Numbered from the stretch's first letter, positions 48,945 through 61,219 are shown. The stretch: 64,000 bases of DNA from Parietaria judaica (GCA_954871525.1 OX940861.1:9098842-9162841), one strand, 5' to 3'. A program made the numbers and translations. Notes: a model not told the origin generated them from the letters alone.

Positions 48945-50087
48945 AATAAGGACTGCATTACGCTGAAGCAGTCGGCCTACGCGAAGAAGATCCTTAAACA
49001 GTTCGAGATGGCGGACTGTAACCCGAGCAGATACCCAATGGAGGCGAAGCTGCAGCTCGGGAAGGATGCTGAAGGGAGAAGAGTGGATCCCACGAAGTAC
49101 AGACGCGTGATCGGGTGCCTGAGGTATCTCACCCACACCCGACCAGACATTTCACACGCAGTCGGGATAGTCAGTCGATACATGGAGAAGCCCACGAGTG
49201 CACACCAGCAGGCGGTGAAGCACATCTTGCGTTACGTGAAGGGAACGGCGGACTACGGGATCCAGTACAACCGAGGAAGTGGAGTAGAAGTACTAGTCGG
49301 CTTTACGGACAGTGATCTGGCCGGTGATATCGATGACAGGAAGAGTACCGGAGGGATGGCGTTCTACCTCAACGGAAACCTGATCACCTGGCAGTCTCAA
49401 AAGCAGCAGACAGTAGCTCTATCCTCATGCGAAGCAGAGTTCATGGCGGCAACCGCAGCAACATGTCAAGCTATGTGGTTGAAGGGGCTACTTAGTGAAG
49501 TGACCGGATCCGAGCAGAGACCAGCTACTCTCTACGTGGACAACAAGTCTGCAATCGCGGTGATGAAGAATCCAGTGTTTCACGGACGAAGCAAACACAT
49601 TGACACGAAGTACCATTATATTCGTGAGTGTGTGGAGAAGCGAGAGATCATCGTGGAGTTCGTCAACACGAGGGAGCAACGGGCAGACATTCTTACTAAG
49701 GCTCTAGGGAGAGTCAAGTTCGAGGAGATGAGAGAGCTGCTCGGAGTGAAGAGAGTGGAAGCAAGTCAAGCTTACGGGGGAGAATGTGAGCTTAAGCTTG
49801 ACTTAGTCCGGGTGACGACCAGAACCCAGGACGGGCAGAAACACTTGCGAGGAGTCAGCCCGGGTACCGACCAGAACAGAAGACGGACAACTGTTCAGCC
49901 CAGCTCGGGTGAACACGAGCAGAACATCCGGATAGAAGGCAAGCCCGGCCAGAGGCAGACGAGCAGGCCAGCTCGGGGACAGAGAGACTGTCCGGGCAGG
50001 AAAAGGAAACTCTACCCAGAAAGGAAGACGCGTAACTTAAGGAGCAAGCAAATCAAGTCAAAGATTCGGCGAGATTATTTAGGGTAG
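48945..50087 (+). pseudogene. Copia RT connection and RNase H, downstream of an in-frame stop
   Basis: In the same frame as pol. It encodes NKDCITLKQSAYAKKIL, GCLRYLTHTRPDI, FTDSDLAGDIDDRKSTGG (RNase H D), SSCEAEFMAATAA (E), LYVDNKSAI (D) and ILTKALGRVKFEEM, the standard end of a copia RNase H. The frame does not stop at the polypurine tract but continues about 100 codons into the 3' LTR, ending at 50087. The TAG at 48942-48944 separating it from pol is one C-to-T change from CAG. Confidence 0.88.
49776..49784 (+). promoter_or_regulatory. Polypurine tract
   Basis: GGGGGAGAA directly before the 3' LTR; plus-strand priming site. Confidence 0.9.
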
Positions 50088-50329
50088 TTTCCTGATTTTG
50101 TGCGATTTGGTTAGCTAGGGTTTCGCCTATGTGAGGCTATAAATATACCTAGCATGTACACTTTGTAAAGTGTAGAGTCCATTAGAATTTTGAGTTTATC
50201 TTCTTGTATTGCCTTCGATTATTAATCAAGAGAATTCCTTCTCCCAAAAGTTTGTGTCCTTTATTTTTCTGTTCGATTTTTTTTGGTGTTATTCGTGTTC
50301 TTTGCAGATCCGTGAATTGGGATCCAACA
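49785..50329 (+). repeat. 3' LTR of the copia element
   Basis: 545 bp, four differences from the 5' LTR. Holds a canonical TATA box CTATAAATA (50137-50145). Confidence 0.96.
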
Positions 50330-51323
50330 GAAAATAGTACATTCACATTTAATTTAATTCATGATTGGGTTTCATAATTTAAATTCATATATAAAATGTG
50401 CACACCACTAGTATACCCGTAGTAAAAACTCGCACCAAGTAGGGACTATTTAAAAAAAAAAAAAATCGTCTATTAGAATTTGATAATTGATAAAGAAAAC
50501 TTATTTTTTTTTTCTTCTTTCAAATCAAACTCTTATATAATTCCTTAAAGTCAAACTCTCATTTTGAGCTTCTTTTTTTTGAAAATTTGCTTCAAATATA
50601 CGGTAATGTTTTTGAATTTTGATTGATATATACACACACAAAAATCTCATCAGTATAAATATCAGTTTTGTGGTATATTTATAAAATTTAATCGGCTTTA
50701 CAATATTTACTTTTTAAAATCTTACGAAAACTCCATAGTATACCCGTACCGCCCTAAATTTGACTACATTGGACCTGCGGGTTGATTTGCGGTAATTCGT
50801 CTTTAAAACATTGCGTGCACGTATAATTATAGTGTAGAAAATTTGATGTAATACACGTATATTTGAATTTCCGATAACAAGTAGTAATCAATAATGGAAT
50901 TTATAAATTTGTAAAGTGTGACACACATGTATTTGAGATTGAAGTCAGCAGTACTGTTAATAAAATTTAACACGCAGCTTCAGAAGATTAAGTCCAAAGC
51001 CACATTCAAATTTTCAACATTATAATTTTTTCTTACACAAAATAATAAATTTAAAACAAATAATATATAGCGAAATTTCCGAAGAGGTGGTCCAAAATAT
51101 TTGATATTAAAGAGAATTATATTGGTGGGAAAATCAAGGAAATACCAAATTATAGGTATCCTGGGAAGAAACAGGATTCCTCTAAGTGGAGCAATGTCTT
51201 TCAACATCAATTATGCACATATCATCACCATGTTTATTAGGGTCCTTTTCTCTGGCCTCGACTATGGTGTCAATTGAACAATTATTACACCACCTGAGAG
51301 AATTTACAAATATATAAATGCAA

Positions 51324-51378
<55 letters not shown>

Positions 51379-51602
51379 ACTAGATAATATATGTGTGGTT
51401 TTTATCACTGCAAATATGAACACCACATGAAACAAAATCCTTAATTTCTTTAGGGCTTCTTCGCAATATATGCATACAAATAGAATACATGTGAATCTGT
51501 GATTTGGTCCTGAAATTGTTTTATGCAATGTATGAACGTATCTTCTATTTGTGTGAATTTTGGAATGAGAGGAAATGGAAAGTGACAAGTCGATATAGTG
51601 AG
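50330..51602. other. AT-rich intergenic DNA
   Basis: No gene supported. A (TA)n tract of about 25 units lies at 51327-51376. Confidence 0.55.
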
Positions 51603-52263
51603 TGTTAATGCCGAAAAATGGATCAACACTGAAGCGGCCCAAGTTTTAATTTTAGGCCGAGCCCAATGTCCGTTTAGAAGTTGAATTGGGCTTAAAACTT
51701 GATTATTCGTCTTTCTTGATGTGTTTAAGGACATAAAAAAGACGAGATTTGATAATATATGATGCCGGACCTCGTCACTTGTAACAAGGTTGCCTACGTA
51801 CCCATTTTAATGGGATCAGGTCATCATGTAGTTCAAAGTGAGCGTTGAGAGATTTTCTCGCTCTAGAGCGTTTGAGTGAAATGTGTATAGTTCCGAGTTC
51901 GAATGAGACCGGATCTGTTTTTCTGAGTTTGAAGCTTCTATTTATAGAAGAGTCCAGGATCCTCTAAGCAATTAAAAATAACTTTATTAGGGCCCTGGGC
52001 AATTAAGTAATTGTTGTGAAAAAAAGTAAGCGCGCTCATTTAAGCGCGCCCATTTCCAAGGAGTCCATTCAAGGGTGCTCGTTTCTAGGGAGCCCGATTC
52101 AAGGGTGCTCATTTCTAAGGCGCTCATTTCAAGTACGCCAATTTCTAGCGCGCTCATTTCTAGGCGCTCATACTTTTTGGGCTTTTAATCATTTTGGGCC
52201 TATTTTCGGGTACGCTCTTTGATTTAGGCTTTAATTTTTCTGGGTCCAAAAATACCCATAACA
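51603..52263 (-). mobile_element. Solo LTR of the non-autonomous LTR family, with TSD
   Basis: On the minus strand it starts TGTTATGGGTATTTTTGGAC and ends GTTGATCCATTTTTCGGCATTAACA, the same termini as the full element at 18944-25350. The 5-bp word GTGAG flanks both sides (51598-51602 and 52264-52268). A TATA-like CTATAAATAG sits on the minus strand near 51950. A set of short tandem words (GCGCTCATTTC, GGGTGCTCATTTC) occupies 52028-52170. No internal region: a recombination product. Confidence 0.85.
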
Positions 52264-53107
52264 GTGAGTAATTAAAGTAAATAAAAGAAAATCGAAAAAG
52301 TGAAAAACTCGCATGCATACTCGAGAATGACATGCATATATATATAGATAGATATATACCTAAGCAAGAAGAATTAGATTTGAAATTGATATCAACGTGT
52401 GATTAGCATCACTTTTCACATTCTTCTTAATCTTCTTCAAAAAAAAAAAAAAAAAGCGCATCACTTTTCACATTCGTCTTCACTCTACTTCTATATATTG
52501 AACTAGCTACTCATCTTTAGGGTTTATCTTTTCGATTGAGTTAAACTCAGGACAGCTTTTTGCTTATGACCATTTTTCTTTATAGTTATATATATGGACC
52601 AATTTTCTTACTTATGTCTGTTATAGTTACCAGATTTTTTGAGTAATAGCATGCGCATGTTTCAAAAAGTAAAACAGAAAACAACAATACGTTAAAAGCT
52701 CATAGATAGATACCAAGTACGTAGTACCACTTCTTCTTCTTTACGTGATAAAATCGTGATAAAAAATAATTAATTAATGCTATCTTCCATATTTCAGTTC
52801 ATCTTTTCAATGAATTCCATATATATATATATAATATGTATATATTAAACCAATGCCTCCAATTCATGGTATACAAAATTACAAATCAATTTCTAATGAT
52901 TACATATAAAAATATGTTTTTTTTTTTCATTTCTAATTTCTAAAGAAAGAACAATATTGTTATACACTTAAACTTTCTTTTGGTTAATCACGAAGCAATC
53001 TCAAAAACCTGACATCTCTTATTGATTACTTATAATACTGAAAAAGTCGTACTAGTCCCACATTTTTGTTTCTTGTACGGTCACTTCTTGCATTCATGAA
53101 TCATGTG

Positions 53108-53164
<57 letters not shown>

Positions 53165-54256
53165 TGTGTATGTATATGTGGATCAATATAGATCATAAGT
53201 TAGGATATAATGTAGTACTCGATTACCACAGAAGACAATATTTCAAACTCGCGAGTAATTTTCTCTCCTTTCAAGTTATTTCTACAGTATCATCAGTTGT
53301 GAATCTTTTGGCCAGAACAAATTAGTAATATACAGCTTTGAAATGATTAATAATATTTCTTTTGACAATAACCCATATATATGAATATGACCTTACAAAT
53401 TTATATATTTTCAAACGTAAAATTGATTAGTTGAACGCTATATAAACCTACAATAATCACGTGGTCAGATAATTCGTCGCACACATGCAGTATATTTCTC
53501 GCTTTTAGGCGCTAACTTTCCGCAATGCAACAAAGTCTTCGTGATCATAACATTTTCATGATTATCTATATATTGGCAATTATATGAACCTAATTCATAA
53601 CGTTTTATCTCAAGACAGCTCGTGCGCAACTAAGATCAACTGAAAACCCTAATTCACTTTTATTTATTTTATTTTATATATGTTTCTGTCGTACGCAGAA
53701 AATATTGCATTCCTACCTGTAAGCAACAAAAACTAATCATGTTATGTTGACTAAACTCAAAGATGTTTTTATTTTGAGGAAATAAGTGACTGTTTACTTT
53801 TTGTTAATAATGAAATTCAGCCTATATAATTTGGTCTCTTTTTCCACAACTACTTGCACTCTTTTGACCACATCAATCTCATAACTCTGACTTCCTTTGT
53901 TTTGTTTAATTACTCCTTGGTACGTTTATCAAACGTTCTGTATTTATTTAGAATAATATACTAAAATATATTTAACATTCGTGATACATCAAACTATATT
54001 GCTAAAGGATTTTCAAATTTAATTTTACCTAGGCCTCTCATTTAAAGTCCGAGAAGGCAACTCTTTAAAGCCGCTCTTATCATAATTTTCAGCTTCGCTC
54101 CTTTCTATTATATTCTATCAATTACTTGTAAAATGAAACATAACTCTCAGAAGGCTATTTTAATTGTTGCAACGTAACATTATAAGATTATATATTTATT
54201 GGTTCAGCTAAAAATAAGAATAGTTTTAGAAAGGTCTAATGTTTATTAAGCAAAAC

Positions 54257-54288
<32 letters not shown>

Positions 54289-55096
54289 TGCTCTACCATG
54301 TGGATTTATCTACTTAGTCTTTCTTGTGGAGCCTTTTAGTGTTAGAAGTGGTCCCATTTGGACCCCTTCTCTTAAACCTAATGTTTCAATCTCACATTAT
54401 ATTATACGTGTACACACATGTTTGGACCACATTACTTGTACATTGCCTATACAAATACACTTTTTTCCGATAACCTTTTATTTTATACATGCATAAGGCT
54501 ATTTGATTATCATCGATCGTTTCCTGCTGATTACGACTTTATACGATCTCCAGACATAATATACTTATTAAAAGCCATAAGACACAGAGAGAATCTATCT
54601 TCATCCAACATTCCTTATTATCACGCCACCATCAAGAAGAATATATGATCAACTGATGGTCGTGTAATAATTTAAATGATGGTTTTGGTCAAGATTGAAT
54701 TGATATTTACTATAGTGGAGCTCACACGTGCATGGCAATCGGTGTAATTGGTTTAATCACGTCACACCTCATTACACCATATATAATTATATATATATAA
54801 CTATAATCATTCACATTAGGACATGGAGTGGCTTTTCTTTTTCAATCCTAATTGGATTAATAACAAAAAAAAAAAAAGTAGAGGGAAAAAACAAAACTTT
54901 AAGTTACACTACTGCTAGTGGAACTACAAGAAAAAATAAAGCCATAGCGAAATTCTATCCCAAACATATATTCCTTTTTTATACAAGAAATCGCAGACAA
55001 AGCGCTATCTAATAATGACCTTTAGTAAATGTATGTGTTACATAATAATGAAAGAAAAGAGAAAGCGTTGATCATCTATGGATCAAATATGCTCTC

Positions 55097-55147
<51 letters not shown>

Positions 55148-55552
55148 AGTGGGACTGTCTGTTGCCTTTGAGGAAAGCTCTCTCCGATGGGAAAGTGAAT
55201 AAGTGATATTGTAATGATGGTGTTAGGCCGATTGAGGAACATATTGGGGTCAAACTAAAAACTTTATTCTTAATTATTTTTATTTTTTATTTTTTGCATT
55301 ATTGGGAAATATTGAGCTGGTTTTTGTACTTGGGAAAAATAAGAGGCTAAATTCCAATAATGCAATAAAGAAGAGTCATTTCTTGAGAATTTCATCATTA
55401 GGGCTGACCCTTAAACGTAATTACAAAAATAAACAAATCTCCGAGTCCAAAATGCATGAGGAATAAGCTAAGAAAACAAAACAAGGCAAAAAAGTCCTCT
55501 TTAACATTTCGGTCAAAGCATGTTAAATTGCTAATAAGCCCACGCATTCTCA
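52264..55552. other. AT-rich intergenic DNA and 3' flank of ANT
   Basis: No gene supported. (TTA)n of about 18 units at 53109-53162 and (TA)n at 55098-55142. The last few hundred bases are the probable 3' untranslated region and flank of ANT. Confidence 0.55.
53109..53162. repeat. (TTA)n microsatellite
   Basis: About 18 perfect ATT/TTA units. Confidence 0.95.
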
Positions 55553-58096
55553 CTACGAAGCGTCGTTCCATGCAGCGAAGACCGGCAAGTGACCCATTGC
55601 AATGGCCGTCGATGGGAACCAAGACGTTGCCGGGGAGACCAGCTTGGCCGGTAAACCGGCGGGCCTCGCAAAGAGCATGGCGTTACCGTTAGCAGGTCCC
55701 ACCTTGTCGGGGCTTCCTTCCCTCGAGCTGCCCAGGCTCGTCACCAGCGATGACGGGTTAGAAAACTGCGCGGCTTGGCGACTATCATGTCCGACTGGGT
55801 CAACCCCGACCACGTCTTGCAGTGAGAACCCTGAAGCCGAAGGCGAATTCACTGTCTTCCAGTTACCGTTACCCTCGTCCGTTACTCCATTCTTCTCGTT
55901 GCCACAGTCAACACCGTTGATCTGCGAGCGATGATCATCGTTGAGTTGACGGTCGATCTCGCTGACCGAATTGTTCGTAGTAACAACGGTACTACGCCTA
56001 GCGAGCTCTCCGGCGAGGAGGGTGTTGCTCGCCATGATCTTTTCGACGTCGTAGCGGGTTATGTCAAAGTTCGTAACAGCGTTAACGCCTCGGAACTTTA
56101 TGGCGGCTATGTCGTACGCCTCGGCAGCCTCCTCTTGTGTGCCTACGTAGTACGTACGTACACAAAATTAGGACTAGCTAGGTAGCAAATTGAATTAATA
56201 AAAAAAAAAATTATATATCATTTTGATTATTTTTGAAAAGTGGAATGCAAAAGTGGCATTGAATCTTAGAGTCCCAAAGCGAGCGAGCAGCGATCTCAGC
56301 CCTTATTGAAAGCGTGATGGAGAAATGGGAACGTGTGAAACCGAGCGCGTCGTCGCGTTGTGTATAAATGCGCCATTTGCTTTATAAAGTGTGGCTTTCT
56401 CTTTAGGTAAAAAAGTAAATGGAATATTATGATTGGATGCAATTTAATTATCATATTCATATATAATGTGAAAAAGAAAGAAACGTACTAAATGTGCCGA
56501 GATAGAGGTCCTTGTTGCCGGCTACTCTGCCGATGCGAGCCTGCCATCTCCCATGCTGGTGATGCCTGCACATACGACAAAATATAATACCTTATTTGCA
56601 TCATCAACATTTATTCACAACATTAAACAAAGTTTAATAGTAATAATAACCTTGTAACGCCTCTATACATGGAAGCCCCTCTAGAAAACCCACTGCTTTT
56701 CCTGTGAGAGAGATGACCATTCGTGAGCTTTTGCGTAGTTTGTGCTTTATTTTCCACGGGTAATACATAATAATACAATTTTGTTCTTACCTTCTCAAGT
56801 GGGCAACATATTCCTGGCGCGTCATTTTCTTCATATCCTCAAGCTCGGGCTGGTAATTTTCCAGCTGGCAAATTGCAAGTAAAATAAATAAAAACTAAAA
56901 TATACCAGTTATATTATAATAATTCTAAAAAAAAAAATAAGAGTATGAGGTTACCGAGAAATTGATATGGGTCGTAGGACCCCAGTATTTCAGAGCCGCG
57001 AGGTCATAAGCTCTCGCTGCTTTCTCCTCCATATCATACCCCCCTAAAGAAATTTACACAAAAATAAATTAATAATATTATAGGCTTAATTTTTCATAGA
57101 TAAAAATTACAAATACAAATTAAGTACAATGGTGTAGCTTACCAAGATACACTGTTGATATGTAGAGCGTCCACAAGACACCGCCAAAATCACAAGCAAG
57201 AAAATTTATAACACAAGTCAGATCATCACGCATATACGGACCCCCTGAAATATTTATATATAAAATATATATATATATATATATATATATAATAAAGCAA
57301 ACTTAAATTTGAAACAATTAATTACCTTGTCTGCCTTTCCGAGTTTGCCCTTCCTTCTTGCAGCTATTGTCCCACAGATGTGCTTCATATCTCCCAGTCC
57401 ACCTATGCCTGCATTAATAATATTATTCAAAAACCATATGTTAAAATAAACTACATGATAAAAAAAAATAACATATTAATGTGGCACAAAACATCATACC
57501 TAGTGACTCCTCTAAACTGGGAAGTGCGTTGACCGAAAGTGTCAATTGACTTCCTATGCACGGTCTGCTTCTGCGACACCTTCCCATTGCCTCTCTTCTT
57601 GGTCTCGGCCACGGCAAGGTACTGCTCGGACCCGTTGCCCACCGGGGCGGTCACGCAGCTCGACTGCGTCGACCCGGGGCTCATGCTCAGCGTGAGCGAC
57701 TGCAGCTCGCCGCAGCCGTTCTCAGCCCCGGACCCGCACATCTGTTGCACCATCCAGGCGTCGGTCCCGGTGGGGGCTTCGGGGGCCCCTAGCGACGTCG
57801 GGGAGAAGAGCCCGGCCCCCGAGTGGAGCGGGATTCCGGAGTAGTAGTGGTGCTGCTGCTGCTTGTAGGGATTTTGGAGGAGCAGGTCGAGAGACTGTTG
57901 GTGTTGGTGGTGGTGCTCTCTAGTGGACTCCAACGACTCTGCGTTTTGGTAGATGCTGTCCAGGCTCAGCGACATTGCCTCTCGCTCTTGGCTCTCGTAG
58001 CTCGCCCCGCCCAGGAAGTCCTCCAGCTTCGGCGACGAGCTCTGCAATATACCTGCACACAGTGCCCAAGCATGCTCAATAATAATATTCATAACA

Positions 58097-58132
<36 letters not shown>

Positions 58133-58420
58133 ACCTTCGGGGTGGGATCTGGAGAGGGCTTCCATGATGCAGAGCGAGCCGTCGGATTTGAGCGGCATGA
58201 CGGAGAGGGGAGAGTGGAAGGCTGACGTGTCGCCGAAGAGGTGGTGCGAGAGGTAGAAGCTGGAGGGGCCATTGGAGGAGGGGTGGTGAGTACTGTACAT
58301 CTGAGTGTTGTGGTGGTCGGAGGAGGAAGACGAAGAAGAGAGCTCCATTTTCATCTGAGGGGAGAGAGAGAACCCTAGCCAGTTGTTGCTGTTGCTGCTT
58401 CCATCGTTGTGATCGGCCAT
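55553..58420 (-). CDS. ANT: AINTEGUMENTA, double-AP2 transcription factor
   Basis: Nuclear AP2/ANT-clade regulator that promotes organ primordium growth and ovule and floral development. Exons in gene order: 58420-58135, 58052-57500, 57408-57326, 57151-57143 (9 nt), 57043-56955, 56864-56791, 56701-56651, 56565-56489, 56142-55553; 603 aa (Arabidopsis ANT is about 555). N-terminal motifs: WLGFSLS (14-20), [17 protein letters not shown] (73-89, diagnostic of ANT versus other AIL/PLT/BBM proteins) and PKLEDFLGG (103-111). [14 protein letters not shown] leads into AP2 repeat 1 (about 274-340); linker with [19 protein letters not shown]2 repeat 2 (about 376-442); C-terminus [11 protein letters not shown], like ANT. 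Histidine/glutamine-rich runs lie in exon 2. Introns are GT-AG and phases join perfectly. Residue 275 is F where the first AP2 repeat normally has Y. Introns 1 and 3 hold (TA)n tracts. Confidence 0.95.
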
Positions 58421-60033
58421 GGCCGCTCGGGGTTAGGTTTTGTTGGGAGTGAGAATGAGTGAGAGTGAGACCCAACTCATGAGCAACAACAACTATCAAT
58501 CATTGGCACCAAATAAACTAATCATGTCAAAATCTCTCTCTCTCTTTCTCTCGGTTCAATCTTTCTGAAATACTCAAATGAATATATAATATATATATAG
58601 ATATGTGTATTTTGTTGTGTAGCAAGGAGAGCTTATAATAAAAACGCCATGACAGAAATTCTCTCTCCCATATATATTATATATGTATGTATGATGATAT
58701 TATTATATATTGTAAAGACAAGGAGATCGGTGGTCTCTTTAAACTAAACAAAAAGAATGAATACTAGTATACAACAAACAAAGCGCTCGAAGACCACAAC
58801 CCCAAGCATTTCATAGGGATCTGTGTATTTGAGAAAGAAAGACCACGACTTTTTCCCTTTTTTTTTTTCTGTTCCTTCTCTCACTTCCCCTTTATTTTTT
58901 TAATTTTAAAAAAATATTTTTCTTTTTCACCGCAAACCCTAATTAATCAAAACCCAGTTGGTAATTTATGATAATAATTCAGGAGTAACGTGGGTGGGTT
59001 TGGATAGATATTTATTCCGCTTATGTATGAAAATGAATCTAGCGAGAGGAAAGTGGAGTTGAATTGAAATATGAATATCCAAAAGAAGATAGGTTTTAAA
59101 TTACAGTGACAGAGAGCCTAAGATAGATTTGACGAGCAGGTCTGCCCATACAGTCACTTCACACAGTGCAGCCTTCTGCCACCACTCTGCCCATTTATGA
59201 AACCCTTTTTTTATTTTTATTTTATTTTTATTTTTTTGCTTTAGGGCTAAAAATGTTGCTCCACTTTGGTTCACAGCTTTCAAATCATATTCCAACAGAA
59301 GCATTTATAGTTTTATACCCTCTAATTGCATGAGAAAAGGGAAAAGAAGAGTGGTATACTATTGTGCATAAAAGACAGCTGTGGCTAGGAGATGGTCAGA
59401 GGCCATCGCAGCCGTCCGATTGGCTGCAGATCGGAGGCTTCTGTGGCTGTGGCCATCTTGGTCCCTCGTTATATATTATAATATCTTATAAAGTATATTA
59501 ATAAAACGCATAAATCCTTGTCCTGTCTTTGTAAAATTATAAGAGAGAGCATTGCTTTATCCTTGACAACTGATGATGTGGGCAGTGTCTGCCATGTATG
59601 CATAGCTCGGATGTTTCCTCTAAACACGATTAACAGAACGATAATTACTTAAAGTAATAGTAGGGAACGTTTTGCTTGAATATTTTGAGGGTTCATTTAT
59701 TACTTAAAGTGAACAAAATTTTATGTTATATGTTTTATTGATTAATAGAGAAAATACTGATAATGGAATATCAAAGTGGACCTAACAGTTTGTCTTCAAT
59801 AACTTTCTTATTATCCTACGTGATAACATATAAATAATTGAAGAAATTTGCGATTTGCTTCACATTGTCACTAAAAAATTGAGTTGGGAAGAAATATTTA
59901 ATGGTTTTTTTAAAACGTGGCATAAAACTCTTCTATTGTTAAAATACCACAAATATTAATTTGTGTGTGTAATTTGAAATATATGTAGATTGGTCCAAAT
60001 GAATGTGGTCCCCTAGGGCATATAAAGCAGTTT
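58421..60033. other. Promoter region of ANT and intergenic DNA
   Basis: Immediately upstream of the ANT start (minus strand) are CT/GA-rich runs (58536-58552, 58660-58670) typical of a 5' leader. Farther out no gene is supported; a GC-rich scrap at 59385-59465 is unassigned. Confidence 0.5.
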
Positions 60034-60139
60034 TTTTATTTTATTTTTTGAAGGCAGTTTTGCTGCAACGGGGATCGAACCCACAACCTCCACTTTGGAG
60101 GTGGTGTGGAATTACCACTAGGCTATCCTAGCAACCACT
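60034..60139 (-). mobile_element. tRNA-derived SINE
   Basis: On the minus strand the 5' part carries an RNA polymerase III A box (TAGCCTAGTGG) and B box (GGTTCGATCCC) separated by a tRNA-like middle with CCTCCAAAGTGGAGG. An A-rich tail (AAAAAATAAAATAAAA) follows. The 16-bp word GCATATAAAGCAGTTT is repeated exactly on both sides (60018-60033 and 60140-60155). The body is only about 106 bp. The acceptor arms do not pair well, so it is not a functional tRNA gene. Confidence 0.88.
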
Positions 60140-60155
60140 GCATATAAAGCAGTTT

Positions 60156-61000
60156 AAACGGGTAGGCGTGGGATACCTATACTCAGTACGTGAGTTTTGT
60201 GCCGCTTTTGGGATGGATAGTCCGCGCCTAGTTCTATTTCGAACATGAGTTGCCCGCATGCCCTAAAAACGTGGGACGGGCAGCCCGTCCCAGTGGGAGA
60301 GCTCTAAATATATTTTAGGGTATTGTATTATAGGTTTTACATAATTAGTATGTAAAAACAATTTCACGATTTGTGATTTAATTTTGTTCTCATACTAATC
60401 ATTGAGTAAACTATGTATCTGAAATAAATCAATATTTTAGTTATTTTTAACAATATAAGGAACTATAAGCCTTTTGAATAATAAGAGACCTTTGAAATCA
60501 TCACAAATTACAAATCAGAAAAACAAACGCACCAATTATATAGATAAAAAAATGTAATAGGTTATATCGGTCAAACACTAGATTTGTGCAATAATCACGA
60601 TTGTAGAGGGCGATTTTCACCGCCCTTTTCCAGTCACAAAAATAATCACAAATAACAAGTCAACAACAATGATCAGTGAATATCTTTGTTTTATTATATT
60701 TCCGATATGAGCTCGGTTTCCTTTCGTTGAATAGCTGGACAGTTGAAGGAACAAAAACAAATACTTTTTCTATTTCTTTAGCCTCTCTACTACAGGATAT
60801 TCTCTCTTTTCTCTGGTTCTCTTCCTATTTTTCCGAACCTCTTTCAACGAAGCTTCACTAGCCTTTTATAGAGTTTACATTATGCCCCCTCGCATCTTTC
60901 CCTTCTTTTTTTCTTTTTAATCATTCGCTTCCCAGAGTGATTTGAGAGAAGCATGGTTAATTCATGCTTTATGTTACTTCCGAGCAGACTGTCATTATGG
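60156..61000. other. Intergenic DNA
   Basis: No gene supported. A GC-richer patch (60160-60300) contains GGGACGGGCAGCCCGTCCC, a perfect short palindrome. Confidence 0.5.
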
Positions 61001-61219
61001 GTAGGTGAGCTTCATTAAATGCGCATCCCGCCAGCCGTCATTCGGTCCTGCAAGCTTCGTCGCTGATGCCTCTCATCGAGTGAGTAGGTGGGCTTCATTA
61101 AATGCACATCTCGTCAGCCGTCATTCGGTTCTGCAAGCTTCGTCGCTGACGCCTCTCATCGAGAGAGTAGGTGGGCTTCATTAAATGCGCATCCCGTCAG
61201 CCGTCATTCGGCTCTGCAT
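61001..61219. repeat. 83-bp tandem repeat, about 2.6 units
   Basis: Units start GTAGGTGRGCTTCATTAAATGC at 61001, 61084 and 61167 and contain CAGCCGTCATTCGGTYCTGCAAGCTTCG. The third unit is truncated after GGCTCTGCA. Confidence 0.9.

Larger units (their letters stand above)
44913..50329 (+). mobile_element. Young Ty1/copia LTR retrotransposon (5.4 kb)
   Basis: Two 545-bp LTRs (44913-45457 and 49785-50329) start TGTGAGCTTAAGC and end GGATCCAACA, and differ at four positions. The 5-bp duplication GAAAA flanks the element (44908-44912 and 50330-50334). A primer-binding site TGGTATCAGAGC for initiator tRNA-Met lies two bases after the 5' LTR, and GGGGGAGAA abuts the 3' LTR. Gag, protease, integrase, reverse transcriptase and RNase H appear in copia order in one frame, interrupted by two stops. 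The gag motif style (YPMLTKSNYAVWALKM) suggests the Ivana/Oryco-type lineage, but lineage is a guess. Confidence 0.96.

Noticed and set aside
49008..50087. Separate 359-codon gene starting at 49008
   Set aside because: Frame and homology show it is the continuation of copia pol after an in-frame TAG.
57539..58167. Plus-strand ORFs of 78 to 114 codons
   Set aside because: Antisense shadows of ANT exons 1 and 2.
60050..60130. tRNA gene on the minus strand
   Set aside because: A and B boxes are present, but the acceptor stem does not pair well and the unit has an A-rich tail and a 16-bp TSD, so it is a SINE.
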